Shown here piece by piece: positions 11,448 through 22,358 of a stretch of 64,000 bases of DNA (position 1 is the stretch's first letter; the number at the start of each line of letters is the position of its first letter). Source of the DNA: Volutella citrinella (Eukaryota; Ascomycota; Sordariomycetes; Hypocreales; Nectriaceae); contig JAWZSP010000002.1 in assembly GCA_034401135.1 (NCBI GenBank), positions 4,960,001 to 5,024,000 on the forward strand. The letters are read 5' to 3'. The notes beneath the pieces were generated by a model, which was given only the letters and a program-made list of their open reading frames with translations, was not told the DNA's origin and made no database searches. The position numbers were made by a program, and so were the translations under genes.

Positions 11448-12324
11448 CTATGGACCAGGTTCACCAGGAGCGGCAGAGCCAGACACCAATTCTTGAATGA
11501 TGGGAGCAGCCACATGTGCCGTATGGAGACTGAGTAGGGTCGCAATCTCTAGCACTTCAAGAATCTGCTCAGCCGTGGCCCCATAGGCGAGCGCATTCTG
11601 CATATGCACTTTAAGACCCGGAACGTAGAGGTGTGTGGCCGCAGCGTCGAAGGCGCAGTACACAAGCTCTTTGAGCTACGGACATGGCAGATTAGAAGAG
11701 CTCTGACGGGCAAACAAAGGGTAGTAGTAGTATTGCACTTACTCTGGGCTCCAAAACGCCTTTCTTCTTTGTTCCATCGCTGTCAGTTGTTTCCTCCCAA
11801 GGAACGCTTGACAGGTCCGTGTAGGCCTCGAAGAATTCAGGATCGAGGCTCAGGAAGTCCTCCCAGAAACTGTGCCAATAGCCCCTCTTCTTCGCAAATT
11901 CATCCTTGAGCCGCAGTCTGTTCTCGTCAAAAGGTTGCTTCTCATACAGGCCTTTCTCCTTCAAAACCTCGACCAGCAATGGTATTCCGATGTTGCAGGC
12001 ATGGACGCCCAAAGTGCTGGTGAGCTGAATCACTTCGTTGATTTCAGAGATGGTTGCCCCCTCCTCGAGGGCCCGTTTGACATGTGTCCGGATTCCAGGG
12101 GCGTAGAGATGGGTAGCTGCGCTATCAACCGTAAGACCGATGAGCGCCTGTTCCTTCTTGGAGAGGCCAGACTTCTGGTGCGGCACCGAGGCAAGTGTGA
12201 GAGATGCTGAGAAAAAGGTTGGATCGACGGCGAGGAGGGAATCCCACCCGGGGTGAAGGTCGCTGGCGCCAAATCGTTGAGTGAACAGCTCTCGCAGCTG
12301 TTGTCTTTTGTCGTCTAGAGCCAT
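11448..12324 (-). CDS. Two-domain carboxymuconolactone decarboxylase-like protein
   Basis: Two exons, 12324-11743 and 11675-11448 (269 residues). There are two AhpD/CMD-type domains in tandem. The first has LIGLTVDSAATHLYAPGIRTHVKRALEEGAT, and the second has CAFDAAATHLYVPGLKVHMQNALAYGAT. The paired phrases (D-A-A-T-H-L-Y-x-P-G) show an internal duplication. The intron lies within the second domain and interrupts EPR|LKELVYC in phase 0. It lacks the CWGxxWxRPGL block of the single-domain CMD protein at 6402-6848, so it belongs to a different subfamily. The catalytic function of such didomain fungal proteins is poorly known; hydrolase-like or peroxidase-like roles cannot be separated from sequence alone. 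Confidence 0.78.
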
Positions 12325-12605
12325 TGTTGACAATGCAGCTTGGTTAAAGTGGCGGCACGGCCAAATCATGAGATTAGGTCGAAGACGACTTATGTTTGTA
12401 CAATAATCACTGGACTTTCACCACGGAGACTGTCGATTGGGTTACTTCAGCCTGGAGCAAAAATGGTGTGGGGGATGTGGGGAAGTTCCCCATGCCACCT
12501 CGCTCGATATGACATACTTCACTCCACATCTGCCCCCCACGACTGCAAATCTTGGCTCTCCACAGAGTAATGATTACAGAAGAATGAAAGGCCCTTGGAT
12601 TCTTC
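12325..12605. promoter_or_regulatory. Divergent promoter (CMD didomain / MBL hydrolase 1) with dense GTGGGG words
   Basis: GTGGGG at 12468-12473 and 12477-12482, with TGGGGAAGTTCCCCA (12478-12492) forming a perfect 7-base inverted repeat around one base, then CCCCAC at 12535-12540. This is the tightest grouping of the motif in the window and lies between two start codons only 281 bases apart. Confidence 0.6.
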
Positions 12606-14024
12606 ATGACACGTTATTCTGAGCATTTTGAAACCCCAGACGAAACTTCGATAGTTGTGCAAATGGAGCTTCCAGCACCACTTCCGGCATGTCAGCCACC
12701 CACGCTGAACCTCCCCCCAGGTTCAAGCACGGTTCGAGTACGAGCGATTGATAGCACAACAATCATGGTTTGCGATGCCAAGACATTTCTACAGCCTTTA
12801 CTGTCTGGACACCAAATACTTAATCTCAAGACCATGTGCTTTCTTGTAGATCGCTGGACACCAGATGGACCTGAGACACTGTTATTCGATTGCGGGTCTC
12901 GAAAGGACTACTGGAAGGCGTCACCACAGACGAAAGGAATGATCAAGAATAATATCCGCGCTATGAAAGTGGATTTTGGGGTTGATGAAATACTTGTGTC
13001 CCAAGGCGTTGAGCTTTCCAATTTGAGTATGACTGCTTTGAGCCCCTTTCGTCAATCCTCTACTGATGGTTGGTTTCTGGGAAGAGGCTGTGGTATGGAG
13101 CCATTGGCATTGGGACCACATCGGAGACGGTTCCAAGTTTCCCCCTACAGTTGATATCGTTGTAGGACAAGGATTCACCGCCGAGTTTGCCCCGGGCTGG
13201 CCGGAGAGGCCTGACAGCGCTGTGCTAGCCAGTGATTTGGAGTAAGTTTCTCGTACACCCCGGTAGGACATGAAGCTAGATCCTGTCTATGAACGCAGTG
13301 GCCATCGGATACACGAACCTGATTTCGATTTGACGATTGCGGGCTTTCGTGCTCACGACTATTTTGGGGATGGCTCGTTCTATCTTCTGGACGTGCCCGG
13401 TGTAAGTTTCACCTTCTTTCCCCATGCAATAGGTCACCACTTGTTAATGCGTCCCTGGATTAGCATGCAATTGGTCACATTTGTGGCTTGGCTAGGACAA
13501 CCCCAGACACCTTCATTTTCATGGGTGCAGACTGTTGTCACTTCCCTGGTGTCTTTAGGCCCACACCTTACAACCCTTTGCCTAAAGAAATACCCAACGA
13601 GCAGCTGGATAACTACTACCTACCTCCCTGCCCATGCGGTACCTTTGCCAAGCATCACCCCTCGACCAAGAACGGAGGAAATGGAGACGACTACCGTGTC
13701 ACCCCTTTCTACGAGCTTGCAAACGGAAGTGGCTCGGTTTATCCGTTTGAAGAGGAAGCCAAGTCAAGTATTGATCATCTCAAACTGCTGGACGCCGACC
13801 CTCAAGTGTTTGTTTGCCTTGCCCACGATGATGTTCTCTTTACAATTCTGCCCCTATTCAACAACTCCCCCGAGCTAGACATCAATGATTGGAAGGTAAA
13901 AGAGTATAAGGACCGATCAAGATGGGCATTTCTCAATGAATTGCCAAAGGATGGCTTGCCTGGTCGTGAGCCGTTATGTCAAGGCCTGTGGAGCGAGGGA
14001 CGACCAGTGGACATGGAGGATTAG
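12606..14024 (+). CDS. Metallo-beta-lactamase-fold hydrolase (copy 1)
   Basis: Four exons: 12606-13026, 13085-13241, 13299-13401 and 13464-14024 (413 residues; an alternative in-frame start is at 12663). The zinc motif HxHxDH is SHWHWDHIGD, assembled just after the first splice junction. DGSFYLLDVPGHAIGH, spanning the third junction, is the usual second conserved block, and TFIFMGADCCHFPG carries further metal-site residues. Fungal relatives include lactone- and lactam-opening hydrolases encoded in catabolic and secondary-metabolite clusters. A distant paralogue is at 34065-35105. Lactone hydrolysis is the likeliest chemistry, by inference. Confidence 0.82.
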
Positions 14025-14128
14025 GCTAGACTACGAGGAGAGGAGCTACACTTTCGAGGGCAAACTAGGCAGTTTAGAGACAGTAAGATACTCAATTCCC
14101 TCAGAATACATGGCTGGTTCCAAGGTAT

Positions 14129-15923
14129 CTAGCTCGCCATAAAGTGGTTTACCACCTGCATCAATCGTTGCAGTCCAGGACCATTTTCCTTCTTGGCTTC
14201 CAAGATTAAAAACGGGCTCTGGCCAGTTACGCCTTCCTCGGGGGGCTCAACGTACTCCCTCTTTCCGTTGGCGTAGACAGATAAGCCATGTTTGCCCCTG
14301 TTGAAGGCTTTCCAAGGAGGCCTCCCGTTTGCAAATGCAATGACATCTTTGCCAAATGTCTCTGCGCTAGTCCTCTGTTTTTCATCCAAGAATTCATTGA
14401 AATTCTGGAAGAGAAAAGCCACATCGAGCACATGCGACGTTTTGCCTTTCCAGGGTCCATCCCATGGGTTTGGCTCATTAAAGAGCAACATGTATGAGTC
14501 CTTGCTGGACATGGCAGCCATTTCGATGGCAGGCGCAAAGAAGGCAGCGTCGTTGATGAACTGGACAACGTTGTTGAAAGACTCATCTTCGCCAAGCTTC
14601 TGTACCTGGCTCTCAGACAGCGAATAATGTTCTAGGAGTGACTTGAGAAAGCTGGGGTGATCGTGGAGCACTTTTGTGGCACTGGATCGAAGAGCGTCAG
14701 CTAGCCCCGCCTTGGGGGAGCCCATCAGAGTCATGGTGGCGAGAATAGAAGCCTTTGGACATGTTAGATGACATTCCCTAGCATTCAGAATATGGGAAGA
14801 TTTGCATACGTCTCGTGAACTGAACCCTAAAATGACGCTGTCAACCCACTTGCTACCAGGGTAGACAGAGTCGAAATCCTTGTACGAGTCCAGATTCAAT
14901 TCGTATGGGACAATATCACCGTCAATGACTGTTAGTGTTGGCGAGGAGGGTGGAATCTTCTCCCAAAAAGCTTCGACGGGCGTCTCCAACAAACTCTTGA
15001 CAAGCTCGGAGGATGAGACATTGGCGAGTCCCAAATACTCGAGAGTGGCTTTCGCCATTCCGTCAGCAGCTTGCATAGGAACCTGGCCGATGAGAGGAGG
15101 GCAGCCGCCCAAGCTAATGATTCTTTTTGCCAGCGGCTCCTCGCTCAGGAGTAGCATAGCCGCGGACACTAGGGAGGGAGGAGGAGCATCATCAGCATCG
15201 GCTCACCAGGCACGGGTCAGAGGACGACTACTTACCTCCGCCAGCACTCTCCCCTATGACAGTAATGTTTTCAGGGTCGCCACCAAAGCCTCCAATGTAG
15301 GCTTTGATCCACCGGAGTGCCACGCGCTGGTCGCGCAGGCCGTTGTTTGGCTTGTAACCGGCGGCGCGAAGCTCGGGACAGGTAAGAAAGCCAAGAGCAC
15401 CGAGGCGGTAGTTGATGTTGATGCCGATAATTGGGCTCCCTGCATCAGTTGAGAGCTTTGCCAATCGGCAGAAGTCATATTGCGGATACCAATTTCCCCC
15501 GACGCCGAAACCCCCTCCGTGGAGATAAACAACAACAGGCAGGCCGGTTTGCTTGTCCGTTGCACCCGGGGCGGCGTCCGGGACAGTGACATTCAGGGTC
15601 AAACCATTAACATCACTTACACCTGGAAAATCTGGCTTCACCAATTGATGCTGGATGAGTCCAAACTCATTATCAATGGCCCCGGGATGGCCTACTACCT
15701 GAGGTCTGCAGCAATCGCACCTTAGTATCGAATGCGTCACAATTTAGGGAGCGTAACTTTACCCATGTGCAGTCGCTGCAATGCCTGTTCCATCATACTT
15801 GGCTAGCTCAGCGACGGAGAACCTGTCTGCCAGAGTTGCATATCGTATGCCACGGTATTGTGTACATGCCTCGGCCTGTACGCCCGTGACTTTTCCAATT
15901 TGGGGATGCAGAAACGATACCAT
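14129..15923 (-). CDS. Type-B carboxylesterase (copy 1)
   Basis: Four exons: 15923-15763, 15705-15236, 15168-14810 and 14752-14129 (537 residues). The oxyanion-hole motif is VVVYLHGGGFG, and the nucleophile serine is in ITVIGESAGG, completed across the second junction. The catalytic histidine is probably in SHVLDVAFLF, after EPNPWDGP. There is no signal peptide (it begins MVSFLHPQIGKVTG, typical of cytosolic fungal members), so it probably hydrolyses an imported ester. The last intron is 57 bases and leaves the frame open, so retention would not stop translation. It is convergent with MBL hydrolase 1 and divergent from the FAD monooxygenase. Confidence 0.85.
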
Positions 15924-16594
15924 GGTCAATGGATGAGAAAATGCAGTATTCAGCTAAACTGCAAAGGGTTGTTCAAGCTTCGGCAGCTCGGTAGCTTCAT
16001 GTTTCAATCTTAAATAACATCTTTACTGGGTTGTGTGGGGGAGCCGCATTACAAAGCTTATGTTGATGCCGGGGGTTACTATTCGGCATTCGGCAATGCG
16101 TTGTGGGGGAATATTTATCTACCCCATGTCACATGGGGGCCTAATGCTTTGGACATTGAGTGAGTGAAATAGCACAGATGGCTGTGACACGTATAGATGT
16201 AGACTCGAGGCCTTTAATTTTAATTCTAGTCGCCCTCCTGCGTCAATGGATGATTTATAACTCTGAGGGTTGGTTTCGCTTGAATTTGGATCAACAACCA
16301 CTCGACTTTGCGTCGTACCTGAAGGAGGAATGCAGCCCGGAACATTGCATTCTTCGCCGCCGCCGCCATAACAGCACAGCACGGAACTGAAAGATCAACC
16401 CCACATCTGAATGTCCCGCCGCCCCCGGCCAATTCCCCAGAGTGACGTCCCCTTCCCCCCATTGTGTGGGGATGACCATCGTACGACAAAGGCCAATACA
16501 ACACATACCCACAAGTCTATTAAATGTCTAGCTTGGATCATTGGAAGAATAGATCAATCAAGAGTCTCACTGTCAACGCAGAAGCACCATCAAA
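15924..16594. promoter_or_regulatory. Divergent promoter (carboxylesterase 1 / FAD monooxygenase) with four GTGGGG words and one palindrome
   Basis: GTGGGG at 16035-16040, 16103-16108 and 16466-16471, and CCCCAC at 16399-16404. In addition CCCCATGTCACATGGGG at 16122-16138 is a perfect 8-base inverted repeat around one base, built from the same word with CATGGGG in place of GTGGGG. Confidence 0.58.
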
Positions 16595-18163
16595 ATGTCC
16601 AACAGCCAGAAACCCGGTTTTGAAGATGTACGATGGCTGTCACCCAACATGGCGTGTGTGGCGCAAGGCTAACCTCGTGTCAAGGTCATCGTCGTCGGTG
16701 CTGGTCCTTCGGGACTTCTGCTTGCTCTTCTGTTGGCCCGCAGTGACATCCCCGTTACTGTTCTCGACATGAAAGCTGATTTAGACAAGAATCCTCGGGC
16801 TACGCATTATGCCGCCCCCGCCATGTACGAACTGAACAGAGCCGGCCTGGGCGACGACCTCCGCGCTCGTGGCTTCCAGCCATCTTCCGTGAGCTGGCGA
16901 AAGCTTGACGGAACACCAATTGTACAGCTCAACGCCACAAACCTCGCCGAAGACCCCGACCGCATGGTTTGCCTGCCCTTGGACCAGCTGGGCTTGCTTC
17001 TGCGGGAACACTTGACCAAGCACCCCAACGTTGCGATACTGTTTGACCACAAGGTGACAGACATTGAGCAAGATGGTGACAAGGCTTGGGTCCATGTGGA
17101 GACGAGCAGCGGCAAGCGGAAACTCGGAGCCGACTATATAGTTGGTTGTGATGGTGCAAATAGCCAGATCCGTCGATCGCTGTTTGGCGATTTGGAGTTC
17201 CCGGGCAGGACCTGGGACGAACAGATTGTTGCCACAAACGTAAGTCAGCCTGTATCCAGACGCAAACTGGTTGGCTAGCCCGCTAAAAAAGGGACAAAAA
17301 AGATCCGCTACGACATTGCAAAGTACGGGTGGGACGATTCCAGCTTCATCGTGGACCCCGAGCACTGGTCCATGGTTGCCAAGATCACCAACGACGGCTT
17401 ACTGCGCGTGACATACGGCGAGACGCCGGGTCTCACAAACGAACAACTGAGGCAACGCCTGCCAGACAAGTTCCGAGCCATTCTTCCCGGCCACCCGGAG
17501 CCAAGCCAATACGAGGTGGTCAACTTCAGCCCGTACAAGATCCACCAGCGTCTGGCCAAGTCCATGCGCGTGGGCCGTTTTCTAGTGGCCGCAGATGCTG
17601 CCCATTTGTGCAACCCCTTGTAAGTGACACTCGTCTTCGCAGCCGTCTTGTCGAAGCCGCAGATTGCTAACACCCATGGGTTTCTTCCTTTGCAGTGGCG
17701 GCCTTGGACTCACGGGCGGCATCGTCGATGTCGGAAACTTGTTCGACTGCCTCGACGGCATGTACAAGAACAAGGCGGACGAATCAATCTTGGATAAATA
17801 CAATGAGATCCGAAGACAAAAGTACCTCGAAATCATTGACGTCGTCTCGAGCCAGAACATCCGGAGGCTGTTTGGCCTGGATCCTGACAGAGCGGTCCAG
17901 GACGATGAATTCTTTGCCCTTGCCAAGCAAGCAGAGACGGACCCCGAGCTGTCCAAGAAGCTCCAGAACGTAAGTCCAGATAGACAGGCAGCCCGGTGCT
18001 GGCCCGACTTGCCCCCATGTCGACAGATGGCTGACGCATTTCTTACTGCTTCCAATAGGGTATCAGACTCATCGAGCACGACTTTACCCAGTACTACAGG
18101 CGTCAGGATGGCGACAAGGATGTTGCATCAGTTCCTGTTAGTCAAGCTGTCGCTGTTTTATAG
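16595..18163 (+). CDS. FAD-dependent aromatic monooxygenase (PF01494-type)
   Basis: Five exons: 16595-16627, 16685-17239, 17303-17619, 17696-17969 and 18059-18163 (427 residues). The dinucleotide-binding motif is VIVVGAGPSGLLLALLLARS, which begins exactly at the second exon. The DG motif is VGCDGANSQIRR. The third FAD motif is RFLVAADAAHLCNPFGGLGL, with AAD in place of the usual GD. The protein is similar in length to single-ring phenol hydroxylases and lacks the C-terminal thioredoxin-like domain of phenol 2-monooxygenase. Expected reaction: NAD(P)H-dependent ring hydroxylation, possibly decarboxylative, giving a di- or trihydroxybenzene for the ring-cleavage enzyme at 22359. Confidence 0.85.
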
Positions 18164-18873
18164 ATTTCGTCATGGACGTCGCAAGCAACCTATGCTAATG
18201 GTCAAGGTCAAATCGCGAATCTAGTTTGCACCTTTAGTCTACGCGGGCCACTGAGGTCGCATCGGCAGTAATTATGGCTTTGTACTGTAATCAGCAGCTC
18301 ACGGGGATTTGGGGCTATTTTCTCGGCTAGGGTAGCCTAGACTAGACGTGGATAAGTCGTGTTTATGGCTAGCTGTTTCAAGAAAGATGCGTCTTATGGC
18401 TTAGGCTCGCTTAACCAGGGACATGGGCATCGGCTGGCATCCATGACTTGTCCATCGTTGCCCGTTCCCTCCTCGTCCGTCTTCAATCTTGGCTCTTGGT
18501 TCAAATTGCTTCTTGTCGGGATTCGGCCTCTGCGGCAATGGATGTGTGCGCTGCCATCACCAGCGAGTCGATCCGGCCACGCCGCTGAGTGGGTGGTGCA
18601 TGCGGCTGCCCCGGTTTAGAGGCGCGTTAGTGGACCAATCGTGCGAAACCCCCCGCGACAAACCCCGCAAACCCCGCAAGATAGCGTCTGGGCGAGGTGG
18701 GCCGCGGCTTAGAATGGAATCACCGGACGCCAAGCTAATTCTAGGGCAGCTGGTAGGATACCCTGCAATGCCCCAACTCATCAACCCTTTTTGATCTACG
18801 CTCCTGTGACGGTCAGACAGATTTGTGCATACATCCCCAGAGACACACATGTCATCCCGCATCGCTTGCCCAG
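18164..18873. promoter_or_regulatory. Promoter of the C2H2 regulator with three CCCCGC words (18651-18677)
   Basis: CCCCGC occurs at 18651-18656, 18663-18668 and 18672-18677, that is GCGGGG on the minus strand, about 200 bases upstream of the regulator's start. GCGGGG fits the consensus SYGGRG of the fungal carbon-catabolite repressor CreA/Cre1. The cluster word GTGGGG is not present here. The remaining 480 bases show nothing I recognise. Confidence 0.45.
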
Positions 18874-21783
18874 ATGGCCTCACTTGCTAGTGACAAGAGC
18901 AGAGCCTCGATACATGTACGTGCATTGCGACGTCACGTTTGCCAGCACTGTGGCACCGTCTTCAAGCGTCGTGAGCACTGCATCCGACATGAGCGCAGTC
19001 ACACGCGAGAGAAGCCATTTGCCTGCCAGTACTGCCACAAACGTTACTCCAGGAAGTACGTCGCCGGTCCCCCACAATGCCCAGTATAAAGGCGTTAACA
19101 ACATGTCGCGCAGGGACTTGGTCACAAGACACGAGAGAACGCTCCACGCTGATGGCAAGCTTGTCCTTGCTAACTCTGTCAACGAGACACGAGAGTCTGT
19201 CCAGGCCGGCTGGGATAAGGACGAGGTGGAGGATGAGAGCAGCATTTCCGCCTCGTCAGGCAGCCCACCCACTCACGACAACGCCGCTGCATCGCCTGGC
19301 GACTCATTGACCTCGTCCAGACCGAGACAAAGTTCCTTCGCACGCACCTTTTCATCTGACAACAGCTCCATCAACTTACATGCCCCACAAGATATCGTCC
19401 TGCAGGCCGTGCCTCTACCAAGCCAGCAACTTCTTCCTACTCCTCCATCCATGGCACTCACACCGACGCCTCGGCCGCCCACTACTGCATCCACAACCAC
19501 TCAACCTTCACAGCCGAAACAAGCGCCTTCACCATCTACGGGGCTTTCCATCGGCCGTTCTTCCAGCTTGCAAGAAAAGGAGGATGCCATTCAGACTGAG
19601 CCAGGTCAAGCACTGCAACTAGGTGGTCACCAAGTCCTCACATACTCTGGCCACACAGACCACTCCATGTCTGCGTCGTCAATTCTCACTGCTCCCCCAA
19701 TGTCGGTATCTGGAAATGACTTTGAGATGGATGACAATTGGACTTTCTTCCACATGCCACACTTAGAGACTGATATCATGGCAAGTTTCGATACGATAAT
19801 GCAGGACGGCAGTACATTTCTGCAAATTGCCAGAGACCAGCAGCATGAAAATAGCCATCCCAATCCTGGCAGAGCTCCTTCAGCCTTGCCCAAGGCACGG
19901 CGCGGAAGTCTACCCCGTCTTGGCGTAGACAGAGGCTATCCCTCACCAACCTTGACGTTGGATCAAGCAGTACACGACAGGATCCAGGCCGAGGTCCAGA
20001 ACCTCGTTCAACACAATGACACGCAGTCTGGGATCCCTTCGGTGGCCATTTGTCAAAAGTTCATCACAAGTTACATTCAGTATTTCGACCGCCACCTTCC
20101 CGCTATTCATCTCCCCACGTTTGACATGTGTAGCGCCCCGAGCGCGTTAGTTCTCACCATGTGCAGTATCGGTGCACTATATCGTTTGGACCGGCGCCGG
20201 TCTAAAATTCTATATTACCTCGCTCGAAGGCTGGTTGAGAAGGTACAATTCCAACCCTGTCAAGTAATGCGACACTTCACTTCAAATGCTAACGACCAAC
20301 ATGGTAGGCCCACCGAGATGTCGACAGTGAGAAACCCGAGGAGGAAATGCCGCTATGGGTAGTCCAAACCATGCTATTACTTTCTTTCTACGCCGTCTTC
20401 AGCGATGATGATGCGATTGTGTCGTCTGCGATGAAAGGGCACGGCTCCAACGCAGTGGTTTGTTCCCCAATCCACATCAAAGGTCGGCATGAACCGAACC
20501 AGGCGCTGATTTTTCTGCCCTAGCTGTACGCACGAACCCGACTGGCACTGATGGAGGATGCTGGCAACCTTCCCGACACAAACTGGGCGGCGTGGACCCA
20601 ACGAGAATCCTGGAAGCGAGTTCTCGGCGGAATCTACATTGTCGCCACACTGAGCACTGCTGTCTACGACATGACACCTACTTTCGACACATTTCGTGAT
20701 TTGGACATTGAGCCATTCCACGACGAGAACCTCTGGACTGCACCGTCGGCTGCCGCATGGCAAACGTTACAAGCCGCGCATTTGAAGCACGACTACCGAA
20801 GCTTGAGGGAGATCCTAGCCGACTTCATTTCCGAGCAAGCCGACAGCGTGCATTCTGAGCCACGAAACATCTCCCCCTTTTCTGCCGTCATAGTCATGTG
20901 CGCCGTGGTGCTGCACATGCGACACCTATTGCAAGTTTCCCAGAGTTTTGCAAGAGATTCATTCATTTCGCTGCACGGCCCCACCATCCTCGGCTCGTCG
21001 CTCCTAGACGCAGCACTGCAGTCGCTATCAAGATGCCAAGAGCTGCTGGGCAGCAAGTTCAAAACCCCACCATATGACATTGATGAGTACACCAAGCCCG
21101 AACTTCCTTTCAAGTGTCAGTCGATGCTGCTGCTTGCGTATACCGAACTATTCGACGCAGCCGTGGGTTTCGACAGACTGACAATGATTACAACCAAACC
21201 CTGCCTGACAAAGACGTCTGTATCTGCCGCGGCCCTCACAAGATTGGAGCGAAGTCCGTACTTTTTCAAAGCAGTCAACGAGGTGTTTTACAGCTTCCAA
21301 GCCTCCATCAAGGCCGGATACATGCTAGTGCGGAAAACAGCAGCCTTTCACTTTAGCCTTGAGCACGCCATTGCTGCCTGGAACTGTGGTATGTGGCCAG
21401 GGTTGCATCCCATTTACGATGGCATGATTCACTGACATGACAAGGGCTATTGCTCACCAAATGGGTTCACTCGGTCGAGATAGACACCCTTTGTCAGGTT
21501 GAAACGACTCCTGAGGAGAAGGAGCTACTCGCCATCGTAAAAGAGACCGTGGAAGAGGCTGAGTGCAACCTAACGCCAGGTGAGTCGTTGGCTGCGAACT
21601 TGGCAAGGATATGTAGTATACTTCTGAGTGATGTAAGTCTGCCTCTCTCCATTGCATGAGGCGCCAATTTAACGAATGGCCTTGCTGTAGGTATGGGTCT
21701 GGGGAATCACGCCAAGAATGGCTTCGGTTCTCGAACAATTGGCCAAGGTATATGACCAAGTCAATCAAGACCATCGTCAATGA
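18874..21783 (+). CDS. C2H2 zinc-finger transcription factor with fungal-specific regulatory domain
   Basis: Six exons: 18874-19055, 19114-20242, 20308-20457, 20524-21388, 21445-21632 and 21691-21783 (868 residues). Two adjacent C2H2 fingers lie at the N-terminus: C23/C26/H39/H43 and C51/C54/H67/H72, joined by TREKPFA. Intron 1 splits codon K61 inside finger 2. Specificity positions -1/2/3/6 are R32/E34/H35/R38 in finger 1 and R60/D62/L63/R66 in finger 2. By the standard code these read GGG and GNG, so the predicted site is 5'-GNGGGG-3', the word found in the cluster's promoters. A long Ser/Thr/Pro-rich linker follows, then from about ITSYIQYFDRHLPAIHLPTF the fungal-specific transcription-factor domain. 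It is probably the pathway activator. Confidence 0.87.
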
Positions 21784-22358
21784 TACGGTTGTCTCCGACT
21801 CGTTAAGCTAGTGGCTAGGGAGAAATCAATTGAGCATCTCAACTTGCAATCATTGTTGCCATTTTGCCTTGGTGTGCTTATGAATATATGGAAACAATGG
21901 ACATGCTGGGCTGTGTCGCTCATCAAGATAATCTTCGAGTTCAAGAGTGACGGGAAATGTTCTTAAATAGGAGAATTTTCTGACTTGCAGCACTTGTTAC
22001 TTTCGAGCGTGACTGTCGTTGCACTTGAGCTGTGATTCACCTAGTAATATTCGCGCCCCGTTCTTTATTCCCACATACGGCCTGAATCACCCCCAGCGAA
22101 TCGTGTGGGCGGGCACTCACCAAGGACACAGTAATACTCCACCTTACCCCACCCCCAGAAAATCTACTTTAGCTAATGTGGGGTAGATGGTCGGTCTCTA
22201 CTGGAAAGGGCCTGGGGCTGTGCCGAGGGCTCTCTGTACGTATAAGTTATGTCCCAGGGCGAGGTCCCTCTGACCTGAGGGTGTTGTAATCCGTAGGCGC
22301 AATTCCAACCATCCCTCCCGATATTTTATCACAGAAACTAGCCAGGCTCAAACTAATA
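21784..22358. promoter_or_regulatory. Promoter of the HGD-like gene with an inverted GTGGGG pair
   Basis: TACCCCAC at 22145-22152 and GTGGGGTA at 22178-22185 form an exact inverted pair of the 8-base word, 25 bases apart. The second copy sits in TAATGTGGGGTA, one of the best matches to the extended consensus. The start codon is 174 bases downstream. Confidence 0.6.
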
